From contig LLEY01000067.1 of the NCBI GenBank assembly GCA_001414485.1, forward strand, positions 186,001 to 250,000: 64,000 nt of DNA, written 5' to 3'. The notes beneath the pieces were generated by a model that had not been told where the DNA came from, made no database searches, and saw only the letters and a program-made list of their open reading frames with translations. Of this stretch, positions 1-11,200 are shown piece after piece. Source of the DNA: Calycina herbarum (lineage: Eukaryota; Ascomycota; Leotiomycetes; Helotiales; Pezizellaceae). Position 1 is the stretch's first letter. Each line of letters starts with the position of its first letter. The position numbers and the translations under genes are program-made.

Positions 1-446
1 TTTGATTATATCTTCATCTAGATTCTTCTGACAAAACATGTTTCTTCAAATACCCGTATTTCTCTCGATGACGAAAAGTCCATGTTCAGCATTTCTAAAG
101 ACTAAATGACAAACAGAGAGTCAAAGGTTCAGTACAAGCCTACCTCAGAGCATTTGTAACGAAAGAAACCCAGGACCAATGAATCGACTTAGCAGAATTC
201 GCGCAAAACGATTAAGTAATTTAGAGTCACATCACGCATAAAAGCGTGTGGGTTAAGTATAGCACTTTACATGCACATGTGGAGTGTCATTTCTAGCGGA
301 AAGTAGATGAAAGATCTCAACTCACGACAAAAAATACGCGAGGAGTGTGATATCAGGAAGTTTGTTTAAACCAACCATTCTCCATACCATCCATCTAATT
401 CACTAATAACTTTAACAAATTAATGGCTCTAAATTCTGATATCTAT
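1..446. other. No gene seen (window start)
   Basis: AT-rich sequence with no credible open frame. It lies downstream of the small minus-strand gene that ends at 447 and probably holds its 3' region. Nothing else is supported. Confidence 0.5.
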
Positions 447-674
447 CTAATCTCTTAGACTTTGTCTTGGTTCATTTGAACTCCTCTCACTTGCCACGCT
501 ACCCACGCCACCTCCGCACATGTAGCACCCGTTGTTACTTTTAGAATGCTCATCGACTTTTTCACTTTTCTCGTACTTGCGACATTTTCTCCCCTTTTGG
601 GTCTCGCAACGTTTCCACGCTGAGCCAAGCTCAGACTCGCATTTATCGCAGCACATGACAGTCTCCTCGCACAT
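447..674 (-). CDS. Small cysteine-rich protein, unknown function
   Basis: A single-exon frame of 75 residues, taking the ATG at 672-674. The longer frame open to 794 adds a low-complexity leader that I do not favour. The N-terminal half carries Met-Cys, a Cys-Cys-x-x-Cys cluster and two further spaced cysteines ending in a Lys/Arg-rich segment. A CYMC motif follows near residue 52, then a Gly-rich tail. This spacing resembles the many short Cys-rich cytosolic proteins of filamentous ascomycetes whose function is unknown, and probably binds metal. There is no signal peptide, so I do not call it an effector. A TATATATA tract lies just upstream on the coding strand (about 694-701). I recognise no family precisely, and it could be a chance frame. 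Confidence 0.45.
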   Translation of the reverse strand: MCEETVMCCDKCESELGSAWKRCETQKGRKCRKYEKSEKVDEHSKSNNGCYMCGGGVGSVASERSSNEPRQSLRD

Positions 675-939
675 TTTGGCTTCCGTCTTCTTACAATATA
701 TATATGATCTAAATCGAAGGAGCAGTTTCTCAGTCGCAAAAAGGGAAGGGATGGACGTATTTGTGCTTATGAAAGACAATGAACGCGTTGGCAAATGTTG
801 GGTGAGGCACAGTAATAAATGGCATTGAGAGATTTTCCAACCCCAACGCTCACCTGACTCTCAGCCCTCACATCCATTCCTCCCTCTCCAACGTCCCCCC
901 CCCATCCCCATCAAATCTACATCCATCTCAACCTCCAAA

Positions 940-1560
940 TCAAGCCTTCACCTCCTCTTTCTCCCCCTCCTTCTCCCCCTCCTTCTCAACAAATATCATC
1001 TCCCCCTCCCTCGCGCCCTCCCCGCCCAAAATCACGCCCGCAATCCTCGCCCACTCAGTCTTACTAGTGTTCTTCCAACTATGCCAAGTGCCCCGTTGAA
1101 ACAGTACTTCCCCGCGTTTGAAAAGGCGTTTCTCCCCGCTGTTGAGGAGACACTCCACCTCGCCTTCCATCATGAAGAGGAAATCGATGGTGTTGGTTTT
1201 ATGCATGTCGCCCTCTCGGTTTTCGGGGTTGGGGGCTATGTCGAGGGTTATTGTCTACATTACTGTCAGTTTTTTTATATTTGATTGGACATGAAGGGAG
1301 AGGGGAGGACATACGACCGTAGCACCAGCAACGGGAAAACTACGAAGTTGTCCAGATGTAGGTGCTGCTTGGTGGTATTTAAGGTCTACATTTTCGTCGA
1401 TGTTGAAGGATTGAGGGGTTGAGTAGAGGTACTTTGATTTACCAAAGGGACCTAGTTCTTGTTCTGGGGCGGGGGCGGAGGTGTCTATGAATGTTGATGT
1501 CTTGCCGTCGGGGGAGTTTTCTGTGATGTGGTAGGTGAAGGGGGGGAGTTGGGATGCCAT
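940..1560 (-). CDS. Cupin-domain protein
   Basis: Two exons, 1315-1560 and 940-1254, joined across a 60-nt intron (GTATGT donor, TAG acceptor, phase 0) give 186 residues. The second exon has the cupin core: a long beta-strand region with 'TIDFLFMMEGEVE', 'KRGEVLFQRGTWHSWKN' (the His-containing second cupin motif) and 'ARIAGVILGG'. Small single-domain cupins of this kind occur throughout fungi as orphan genes or beside secondary-metabolite genes, and are predicted metal-binding enzymes or sensors. The C-terminus is a repetitive Glu/Lys/Gly tail encoded by CCT-rich repeats on the opposite strand, and is probably disordered. No biosynthetic genes lie nearby, so the substrate is unknown. Confidence 0.8.
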
Positions 1561-2268
1561 TTTTGGAGGTTGGGGTTGGGGTTGTTTGGGGGAAAAGCGG
1601 GTTGAATGAGGAGATGTGTGTTGAAATTGTAGGAAGGATGATGATGAGAAGAAGAAGAAGGAGAATTAAATCTGCAAAGGGATTAAGATCCTATATAGAA
1701 ACACAGCTCGTAAATCTGACAATCGCACGATGGGTTGGTTTCCGAAAGAGGACGCATGTTGTATGGCAAAATACCCAGATACCCCTCCTCTCTGCCGTAC
1801 AGGTGCATGAGAAGGTGACCGAGTTGCATTATTAGGGGTGTGTAAGTAGAAACTAACTGCAATAGGGCAATTGGTACCCTGGCTTCAGGTACCGCATCTT
1901 ACAAATAGTGGTATACTAACTCCTATCGCATCCTCACACTCGTAAGAGATGCTTAGTGTAACGAAGAAGTTGAGCCCCTATAGTTCAAAACACTTTGAAT
2001 GAACCCACAGGTAGGATGTAAAGCCGATGATTACTTCATACACCGATGATTGGGGAAGAAGTTGATCGAAAGTAATTGATCTAAGGTGGATCTTCTTCAT
2101 TGAAGCTTACAAACCACACTAATAGTATTTGGCCCTCGAGAAAAATAAAACAACTTTCGCATTGCTTCCAAGTTTTCGCAAATCTCTCTCTCGGTGAAGG
2201 TTTCCCATCGACGCATCAAGGAAAGAAGAACGAGCAAGACTTTAACATAAATCTCGTATGTACTTGGA
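1561..2268. other. Intergenic, no gene supported
   Basis: About 700 bp between two minus-strand cupin genes. It should hold the promoter of the first cupin gene and the 3' end of the second. Several short frames exist on both strands, but none has coding character or credible splice partners. Confidence 0.5.
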
Positions 2269-2668
2269 TCACTCCCCAATGACATATGTACAACCTTCAG
2301 GGCCAATCCAAACCTCATGAACCCTTCCAGCCTCAACATCGATTCGCTCACCCACTCCATATGTTTTCTTCTCGGCATCTTTCTCTTTGGGGTAGGCGAT
2401 GGTCAATTGGCCTTTCGTGATTAAGTGTGTTGTCAGGCCTCGGTGAGAGTGTGGGCTGTAATGGTAGTGTCTGTGGCGATGCTGTGGTCAGCCTTGGTTC
2501 TGGGATAAGGCGCAGCTGAAGTCTTGTACTTCTGGGTATGGCTAATACTTACGGCCCGTCGCTCCAGGTGAAGACGTGAGAGAATCCCCAGGCCTTCACC
2601 TCTTTTTCAGGGTTGCCTGGTTTCGTGTCCATGGTGAGTAACTGTGACGTGCCAGTGTCTGAAGGCAT
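2269..2668 (-). CDS. Small cupin-like protein
   Basis: Two exons, 2553-2668 and 2269-2470, with an 82-nt intron (GTAAGT donor, CACAG acceptor, phase 2) encode 105 residues. After splicing the sequence reads 'SHVFTWSDGPHYHYSPHSHRG', a His-rich first cupin motif, followed by 'ITKGQLTIAYP' and 'DVEAGRVHEVWIG', the second motif with its His. This is a complete minimal jelly-roll with likely metal-binding histidines. I chose the ATG at 2668 because the cupin core starts soon after. An upstream in-frame ATG at 2782 would add 38 low-complexity residues. The substrate is unknown. It lies near another cupin gene, but the two share little sequence. Confidence 0.75.
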
Positions 2669-3494
2669 CAAGATAATGAAGCTATCTTGAGCCTCCGCTC
2701 TGGAGACAGCGGGCCGAGAAGGTTGTTCCGTTCCGGCTTGGCATTTGGACCTCTCCTTGAGCCTTGAAACCCTCTTTGCCATTTGATATCAAAACATCAA
2801 ATAAAACCCTCGTTTCTCTTGCCCTTGCTCTTGCTCTTGTTCTTGCTACAACATTGTCATGCTACACAACGACCAATATCAGATCATAACCCCATCACGT
2901 GTCATACGGGGCTGTGTTTCGAGATGTTCAAGTATTCAAGTAACCGCCCCCCGGGCAAGGCTTTGGCCCCCAACTCGAGTGAGGCTTGTCTGTGTCTGTC
3001 CACCGATGAACGAGCAAAGCAAGCAAGGCTTGCTTTTCAGCTCCCAATATTAAAAATAGCCGTTTCTCTTTCTCTCAACACCATCAGTTCCCCTATTTTA
3101 TACTCGCGATAACCTCAATTTCCCTCTCCTTTCCTACCGGACGTCGTCCGAACTACCGATCTTCCTTCATGATGCTGCAATGAGTTTGGCAGGTATGCGA
3201 TCCTCTCCTCCCTCCCCTGTCCGTTGCTTCCTCGCTCCACGTCAGACGTCAGCGCAACCTGGGAAATGCCCAACTCTCCCACATCAGAACCACTTTCACC
3301 GCCGCGGCCGTGTCTTGGGCTGCGAGCTGGTGTTGGAGAGTTGGGCATTTGCTCATTTACAAGAGCGGAAAATGATTCACGGACCCGTATTTCAGTGTTT
3401 CTGCCATGCTTGATTGACGTGCCCAGCAATTGTTAGTCGACTCACTGACCATGTTCCCAGTCGTCTGAGACTCCAGTCCAGTATATCAAGGACC
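2669..3494 (+). other. Shared promoter region and possible 5' exon of the PLC gene
   Basis: The region sits between divergent genes. Around 3055-3175 it has the CT-rich, CAACACC-type leader typical of fungal transcripts. An open frame from the ATG at 3266 to 3436 is Pro/Ser-rich and could be an upstream PLC exon, for example spliced from about 3396 to 3461. The donor would be weak (GTTTCT), so I leave it out of the CDS. The TTG-initiated frame at 2783-3112 has a hydrophobic start but no ATG. Confidence 0.4.
3264..3350. repeat. 16-bp perfect inverted repeat upstream of PLC
   Basis: Positions 3264-3279 (AAATGCCCAACTCTCC) and 3335-3350 are exact reverse complements separated by 55 bp. In an RNA transcript this could form a strong stem around a GC-rich loop. 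It falls in the presumed 5' leader of the phospholipase C gene. Confidence 0.85.
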
Positions 3495-6400
3495 ATGCCT
3501 CCCGGACTTCTCGCGCCCTCGGGCAAACATTTTCCCATGCACAAGCTCATGGCCATGTCCACCATGATGTCTCCCTCCCACAGCGCCCATATTCGTCCCC
3601 TCGTACAAGCCGGTGGAGGAGATGCCATATCAGATGTTCCTCTCCACCAACTCTTCTTGTCCCACGATGTGCAGGAACATTTACGGAGGGTATACGATGC
3701 CTTGCAGGGCAAGGACAGCAACCTCTCCCGGCAGAAGCTCGTAGCATGGCTTGCAGCAGTACAACAGCATGAGATTACGGCCCTCGACAAGGAGGAATAT
3801 ACCTTTGAGCAGTTCCTGGAGACGGTCTACTACAGCTGGGGCTTCGAAGCTCTGACAAAACCCCCCAAGGCAGAAGAGAAAGATCTCTCGCGACCTATTA
3901 GTAATTACTACATCAGCAGCAGTCACAACACATATCTTATGGGAAATCAGCTTTCCTCCAAGAGTTCCACAGAAGCATACAGAAATGTCAGTTACTCGCA
4001 GACTCTCCAATGCCTCCAATGCTGACAGATACCCGATACAGGTTCTCATACGTGGATGTCGTTGCATAGAAATTGACGTTCACAACGGCCAACCCCCCGA
4101 ACCTAAATCCCCCGACGAAAGCCACTCCCCAATCAAATCACCTACCAAATTAGAACACAAACGTCGGATATCCACAAGTAATTGGTCTAGTCGAGCTGCT
4201 GCTACACTGGAGAGGGCCAGTGAGAAATTCAAAGGCACAAAGCACAAATTACTAGAGAGGACAAACAGCAAAAGGGAGAAGAAAAAAGACAAGGAGAAGA
4301 CCAAGGAGGCTGGCAATGGCTCTGCAAGTTCCACAAGCTCTTCGAGCTCTGCAAGCTCCGAGGATAAAGACAAGGAAACTGCAAAGGACGGAGGAGCTGA
4401 CGAACGAGGGCGAGCACCAAAAAGGGACTCACTCAAGAGTCCCAAAAGCAGTGAAAGACCAACTTCGTCGAGGTCGATGAGAAATGGTGAACCCCTAGTT
4501 CTACACGGTTGGACCCTCACAGCCCCTGTTGGATTTCGAGCTGTGTGCAAATCTATTCGCGAGACGGCATTTCTTACGAGCAACCTCCCAATTATCGTCA
4601 GTCTGGAAGTACATGCAGATATGGAGCAGCAGGAACTCATGGTTGATATAATGATGGAGGAGTGGAAAGGCTTATTGATCGATGAAGCACACGAGACTTG
4701 CGATCCCACGGAGAGACTACCACGACTAGATGAATTGATGAACAAAATTCTCATCAAAGTCAAGAAGGGTATTCCAGATAAACCCGAGACAGTTGTGACA
4801 GGAAGCTCGACTCTCTCTCCCGCCAACACTCATACTGAGGCTGATTTGTCTGGCTCGGATGATGACAAGAGTATTGCAAAAAGGAAGAAGATTTGTGAGA
4901 AGCTCAGCAACTTGGGAATCTACACACACAGTGAGCATTTCAAGAGCTTCGACACATTATCGGCCAAGACTCCACCGCACGTCTTCTCCATTGGCGAAAA
5001 CCAAATTATGGACCTCCACTCCAACAAGGCATCCGAAATGTTCAAGCACAACCGCGACTACTTTATGCGTGCGTACCCAGCCGGTTTTCGAATCGACTCC
5101 TCCAATCTCGACCCGTCCGTGTTCTGGCGAAAGGGAATCCAGATGGTGGCTCTCAATTGGCAAAAGCTGGACGAGGGCATGATGCTCAACGAGGGAATGT
5201 TCGCCGGTGAACACGGTTGGGTGTTGAAGCCTCCGGGATATCGCAGCGACCCAACGGAACAGATTCAATACAAAACGTTGGATCTGAACATTACAGTGTA
5301 TGCGGGCCAACACATTCCTCTTCCTTCCGGGGAGACTGCAAAGGGTCTCCACCCCTACGTCAAATGCGAGCTGCACATTGAGAAGCCAGAGGATTCGGAA
5401 ACCAAGTCGAAGGACAAGAGTAGCCGAGCAAAGGAGGGCGATTACAAGGAGAAGACCGAGTACGCCAAAGGGGATCATCCGGATTATGGACCAGAAGGGC
5501 ACAAAATGACGTTTGAAGGGATTCCTCAGGTGGTGGAGGAGTTGAGTTTTGTCAGGTATGTTGTGGAATTTTCGTTACACGCATCTTGTTTCTTTGCACA
5601 TCTCTCTTTTTTCTTCTCTTTCATTCCAAGAATGGGTAGCGTATTTCGGCTGGCTGTATAGTTACACCACAGGAATCTCCCACACCGCCTCTAGGTGACC
5701 CGCAGACCTGGATCTGAGTTCTCGTGGGAAACGGGTTCCTCATCTTCAGTGGGTGTGCTGGCGATGGGCGCCGCCACGCATCGGCCCGCCGGACGGGTGA
5801 TTGCCTGCGATCCATTGAATGCTGTTGTGTTACCCTCTCTATCCCCATGTCCCTGACTCGCATCTTCATTGACGCAAGCACGTTGCAAGAAGAGAAACAC
5901 ACGCCAGGAGAACTTCTCCTCATCCAATTCTCTCTTTTTCCCATCACATGTCCATGTTAATATGCCATCTCATGCGGTGCTAACTACAATGTAGATTTAA
6001 GGTGGAAGATGCGAAGATCACGAAGGATGATCTGGTCGCGTGGGCTTGCATACGGTTGGATCGGCTGCAGCAGGGCTATCGATTCATTCATTTGTTCGAT
6101 GTCAAGGGCAATGTTACGCCTGGGATGCTGCTGGTGAAGATCGAGAAGACATTGAGGCTTGAGTCGCAGGCGGCTGTTGTTCCTCTTGCTTCTCCTGCTT
6201 CTCCTCCGATTAAGGAGACTTCTCCGCCTGCGTCGGCCAAGGGAGCGAATATCGTCGTTCCTGTACCGGCTCTTCCTGTTGCGGAACCAAGCAAGGCTCA
6301 AGACTCGGAACTAGGAGAGCAGGTTAAGAGTCAACCTCGGGAAGGTGTTGAACCTGGGAAAGTAGCTGAGGAGCTAAAAGCTGCACAGGCTGTGGATCCT

Positions 6401-6559
6401 GCTGCTATTCCTCTTCCTGCGTCTACACCTACACCTACACCTACACCTTCTGCACCTACTGGGCAAGGCACGACCGAGTCGACAGTAACTAAAACTATGA
6501 CCCCTGATACCCCTGCTTTAGCTGTTGCCTCTCCTGTCCCGGAGGTCACCACTAAGTGA
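3495..6559 (+). CDS. Phosphoinositide-specific phospholipase C
   Basis: Hydrolyses PIP2 to IP3 and diacylglycerol at the plasma membrane. Exons 3495-3986, 4042-5555 and 5995-6559 give 856 residues. An EF-hand-like region occupies about 45-125. The X domain starts near 135 with 'SSSHNTYLMGN' (first catalytic His, about H144), runs through 'RCIEIDVHNG', is interrupted by about 130 Lys/Ser-rich residues (181-313), and resumes at 'LVLHGWTLTAP', then 'PIIVSLEVHADMEQQ' (second His, about H355). The Y domain is at about 447-565 ('GIYTHSEHFKSF', 'NWQKLDEGMMLNEGMF'). A C2 domain follows at about 575-730 and is completed across the third exon ('AWACIRLDRLQQGYRF'). The last 130 residues are Ala/Pro/Thr-rich, including a (Thr-Pro)n run. 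Domain order is that of fungal PLC1/delta-type enzymes. The start may lie further upstream (ATG 3266). Confidence 0.92.
5556..5994 (+). other. Unusually long intron (439 nt) in the PLC C2 domain
   Basis: Donor GTATGT directly follows the codon start of an Arg in 'LSFVR'. The branch site GCTAAC lies at about 5979 and the acceptor is GTAG. Splicing restores the C2 beta-strand exactly. Other introns in this window are mostly 45-140 nt, so this one is long. Its centre is relatively GC-rich. I see no gene inside it. Confidence 0.8.
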
Positions 6560-6872
6560 GCATGGGAAAGGTGGCTGCATGACATGGGGAATTTTCTCGT
6601 TCATGTTTAATATTCATGCTGTACTCCCCTGGGTATGGGAAAGTGAAAGGGAGATGGATATGAGGCATTTTCGTGTTTTCTGCTCTGTGCTTTGTGAGAT
6701 GCGATGCAGAGGAACAGGATGACCATCTTGTTTGCGAATCGACGGAGGGATTTCCGGAGAGAGGGGGGTCCTTAATGTCTCCCCAGTGGATTTTTGATTA
6801 GAGAGCTTTAATTTTGAGGCCCGTGAGGAAAGTTTGAGGGGGTTTTTTGCTTCTGTTTCTGCAAGCGGCGAG

Positions 6873-6916
6873 GATACCATACCATACCATACCATACCAT
6901 AACATACCATAACATA
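6873..6916. repeat. (CCATA)n microsatellite
   Basis: About eight tandem copies of a 5-bp unit (ATACC/CCATA), the last ones degenerate to AACAT. It lies about 300 bp downstream of the PLC stop codon. Confidence 0.95.
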
Positions 6917-7307
6917 GTTAAACATTTGGGCGGCGTTTTTTTCTTTCTTTTCTTTCTTGGTGTTCCCCTTTTTTTTGCGTTTGGGTTGTTCTTTGGATGG
7001 TACAAGCGATCTGATATTGGGAAAATTCTGATGGGGTTTTGGCGGTATTGCAGCAGGAGTTGTCCCTTCTTGAATTTACATGGAATTGTTGTGCGGGTGC
7101 CAAATTTTTGGGAATGTGGGAAGGGATTGTGAAGGGATTGTAAAGGCTGGTTTGAGTAGGGGTTTAAATTGATAGGTGGGAGAGTTGAGATTGTTGAATG
7201 AATGTAAAGAAATTGATAAGAGGGTTTTTGTGATTCTGTGATTTTGTGATTTTGTGAATGCTTTGATGTGAGGAGGGAGGGGGGCTGTGACAGTAGGAAC
7301 GTTTGTG

Positions 7308-7350
7308 GTTGAGGGATTGAGGGTTGAGGGTTGAGGGTTGAGGGGTTGGG
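7308..7350. repeat. (GGGTTGA)n short tandem repeat
   Basis: Four to five copies of a 7-bp GGGTTGA unit with small variations, just after a (TGTGATTT)n stretch at about 7222-7258. It is not the TTAGGG telomere repeat. Confidence 0.9.
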
Positions 7351-8257
7351 GTCGGTTGTGGAGTCGGAGGCGAAGATAGGTAGTTGAGTATTACTACTAG
7401 AACCACCTTAGGGTACGACGAAGAATGAGGGAGTCTCAAGGATCCTGCGAGTTTATGGGGAGGCAAATGAAGTGAGTTTCCATTTTCTTTTCTCTTTTTG
7501 GGCTATGGCGGGAAAGGGGGAGGAGTAGGGACGGGAAATGGGAGTCTGTGAGTGAGAGTGAGAGTGTGGGTTTGGGTAGAAGTGAGAATGTGGGTGGGGG
7601 TGTTCTTGGTTCGAGGTCCAAGTGGTTATGTTATTTACTTTCGAGGCACAGAGCTGAAGATAGAACTAGAAGTTTGAGCGTGGATTGATTTAATAATACA
7701 GGTTTGGAGTTTTTAAAGGTGCCTGGCTGGATGGAGGTTAGTGGGTTTCGCTACTTGTGTGTTTGAGGTGGTTTAGCTTGCGTTTTTGGCTTTGCGAAGA
7801 TAAGAATGCGAGATGGGGAGGAGAATAAGGGGTTGAGAGTCTGGGAAAACGTGTGATAGTAGGGATTTGAGAAAGTTAGAATGAGAGAGTGAGAGAAAAC
7901 GGAAAAAGTAAGCGAGAGTCTAAGGATTGGGAGAGTAAAAGAATGAAAAGGGGAAATGAAGTACGCAGAAGAATGAATGCAAGAAGGTGTAGCCTAGCGG
8001 AGATAGGAGAAATAAGAACGAATGGGAGAGAGAATGAGGTACCTCTTTACTGCAGTGAACAGCCGTCTAGGTCAAAACCATCGTCTTCGTTACTAGATAA
8101 CCGTGATGACTCGGGCTAAAATAAGCGGAGATTCATGCCAATTATGGAATCATTGGAATGCTCAATCCTCTATCATGTCAGATTTTTCGTTTGTTTTTCC
8201 GATTTTCAATAATTGAGATGTGCGTGCAGCAGGTTGGGGTGTTTTACTTGGGGTAGC

Positions 8258-8274
8258 TAATTACTGCCACTTAT
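8258..8274. repeat. Solo terminal-repeat-like motif
   Basis: The 17-bp sequence TAATTACTGCCACTTAT is identical to the right end of the TIR element at 52128-52917 (copy at 52903-52919). I find no convincing partner end nearby, so this could be a solo terminus, a remnant or coincidence. Confidence 0.4.
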
Positions 8275-11200
8275 CTTATCCACCCCCACCCCGAGCCAAG
8301 CTATCACTTATTGTTTTCTACCTCTGAGATGTGCAGATTGTGGGTGTGGGCAGGGGTGCGGGTGCGGGTGCGGATGGGATGGTGGGGGTGTCCAGCGTAG
8401 GGGTGGCGCTGGTTAGTAGATTATAGATCTTTACTCTACAACTAAACATTATGGTAGGCAAGCAGTAGGGGATGATTTCAAAGTATGACATCTTCTCTTT
8501 GCAACTATCACTTGAGAGATAGTTCGCATACGTAGAAGACTGAGTTTCAGAATAGGGTGTGTAGTTCAAGTACAGGTATTTAAGCGAATAGTTAGTTATC
8601 TAAACATGCCAACGACTCCGGTGACGACCAAAGCAGTTTTGAAGCGATAAATGCGCACAGCTAGAGATTTCAATAGAAGTCAAAACCAAACCAAGTCACA
8701 AAGTAAAACAACATTTCCCTCAACAACAAAAATGATGGGAAATCATCCAGTACATCGTGAAATCCCAACGTCCGTGAGTTGAAGACATGTAGTCTCGGTC
8801 CACATACAAACAAAGCAATACGCAAACAGCATATCCACAGATCCCCATAGACAGACAATTTACCGACAAAAAGCGCGGGGAAGGAATAAATTAAAACAAC
8901 CCCCACTTCGAGAGCCTAGAAGCACTGAAGATCACTTTTGCTGACATCTACCCGGTAGCAAACCAAATACAAATCACTTCGTACAAATATACGAAAAGAA
9001 TAATAATCGCCTCATGGATTCCCATTTGCCAGATTCGAAATACAACTTACCCGCCTCAAGCGTACCCAGCGCAAATGTAACACGCTTGAAGGCCAAGAGA
9101 TAACAAACAAAACGCCGCGAAAGATTCATAACCCTACACGTAGCCTTTTACCGAGTGTACGCATACCCCAGAAATACACCCTGCTTATCAATTCAACCCT
9201 ATCAGTCAACCCGGTTCTCCTTAAATAGAAACTTTGCTATCCGCTTTATCCATCGTTTCTATTTTCCCCTTCGAGAATTTAAGGTAGTATCCGCAGCTTG
9301 TCCCGTCAAAGCGGGCGAGGCGGGGATTTCATCCCTTGTAAGGGTGGACCTTCATTAAATTGGGGTCCAAAACGAAATTAAAAAAAATCGGGAAAGTCGG
9401 GGATTAGGAAAGGATGAATTAAAGCATGAATGAGATGCATCATTTTTCCCCTTGTTTTCCTTTCCTTGAATTGCTGTCTTGGCTTGTTGTGAGGAAGTTG
9501 GTATGATGCATCTTCCACGTGGAACTCGCGTGTTGAAACGGAAACGGATTTGTTCCATTTCCCATGCTGATTAGGGCAAATGTGATGGTGATAGCGAGGG
9601 AGATAATAATTGAGACAACCGGGATGGGTGAGTACCTTGATGGTCGCTTCCTAATGAGGCCTTGTTTGCGAACAAATGTATAGAAAGCTGGAGTATTTGC
9701 GGGCCTTTTGTTATGTGTAGGGATTTGATGACAGTGCTCGAGCAGGCGGTTTGCTCGGTGCTTTGAAGCATGTCAGAACAAGGATTATATTTCGGCCAAG
9801 CATCGTGAGGTCTTTCTGGGCCTAGTGAAGAAGTTGGATAATTTTGCGTGTAAGGGAATAAACGAGTGAAATTGGAAACAGGTAAGCTGAATGAGATAAT
9901 GCCATTCCTGTGAGAAAACTCGGCCCAGAAAAAACCAAGGTGAATCAAGGTCCTCAATAGTCAAAAACTCAACAATTATTGAAGATCGAAAAACTTGTAA
10001 GACCCAACATTGCACTCTTGTACGCGTTCCAAACACACAATTGTATTTACTCCACAGAGCACAAATCATAATTGACAATTTACTATCAGTGGTCTCGTCA
10101 TACTTGCTGCAACTGAAAAAGAAGCGCCGAACTGTGAAATAATGACACCATTCACTAGTATGATGAAACTCACAAAAAGAAAAGTGATATGAAATTCATT
10201 GCAGCCCACCGTCTCACAAGAAAAGCAAAGCAGTGACGCCTACCCCAGCAGACCACAAAACTTTCCATTTCACGGATGTATTCCGAGCCACAGAAACGTG
10301 TCAGGCATTTCATAAGACGCCACTCTTGTATTCCCGACGCTGCGAAGATGGCCTGACTTTTGAGTATCTTGATAGCAATCAATCCAGGAGTACGTAAATA
10401 CCGCAATACATTGAATACGCACATGTCAAGAGAAGAAAAGCATAGAGAGAAGAGCGCTTGCACTACTAGTGCTGCATTTCCGGATCTCCGACAATGCACT
10501 GCAAACATTTTATTGTTGAACCAAGATTGACGGCCATCTTGCTTCAAATCTCGAAAAGCTAAATCATGCAGTAGACTGATGCCATTGTGAAAGGCACTGA
10601 TGACTAGGATCTTGAGCTGCAGGATGCATCGGAGCACAACATTTCAAGACAATTAGTGGTTCGTAACCCGAGTACCGGGTGATGATGGAGCAGAGAACCC
10701 AGAAAGAAAGAGAATGGTACCTCCGTACGGGCCAAAAATCGAGATTTCTGGAAAATGCCATCATTGCACAGCCGTGGCAATTGTACACCACAGAACATGA
10801 TGTGTATTGCGTGTTGTGTTGAGGCAAGACAAGAACTCAAATAACTCAAATACTTAGAGGTGATCTCAAATTTGCTGTGTACTGAAACTTTAGTAACGAT
10901 TGACTTGCAAAGAACTCTTACAGCCCCTCCTAGTATTTAGTAGGATCTAAGGGTAGCTACTAGTGCGTTGCAAGGTATTTTGCAAGGTAATTTTGGTGCG
11001 AATTGATCAGCTCCAAGGGTTCTGGGATTACGAAACATCCTGCTAGTTACTGGGAGAGGCTGTACATCGGATCAAAGCGCTAATTGTCTGAACCATGCGA
11101 CCTACTGTGCCTAGCAGTTGGCTGCAGACAAGAGTGAGTGATAAAAATGACTGGCCCGTTTCTGCCCCGAGACAATGGACCCAAGAGCTAGGGTACGGTT

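Noticed and set aside
940..2668. Biosynthetic gene cluster suggested by two cupin genes
   Set aside because: No synthase, oxidoreductase or regulator gene lies nearby; the cupins are small stand-alone proteins.
2783..3112. Frame with a signal-peptide-like hydrophobic start
   Set aside because: It begins at TTG, not ATG, and overlaps the shared promoter and CT-rich leader; hydrophobicity comes from CTT repeats.
3115..3429. Minus-strand frame of 104 residues upstream of PLC
   Set aside because: It is a mirror of the plus-strand frame caused by the inverted repeat and GC-rich palindromic sequence; no domain.
4080..4829. 249-residue minus-strand frame
   Set aside because: Antisense shadow of the PLC X domain.
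5621..5960. Short frames inside the PLC intron
   Set aside because: No domain, and splicing across the intron restores the C2 fold precisely.
7308..7350. Interstitial telomere repeat
   Set aside because: The unit is GGGTTGA, not TTAGGG, and it sits among other simple repeats.
9571..10637. Two minus-strand frames of 128 and 155 residues
   Set aside because: No recognisable motif, no leader-like upstream sequence, and random-looking composition.
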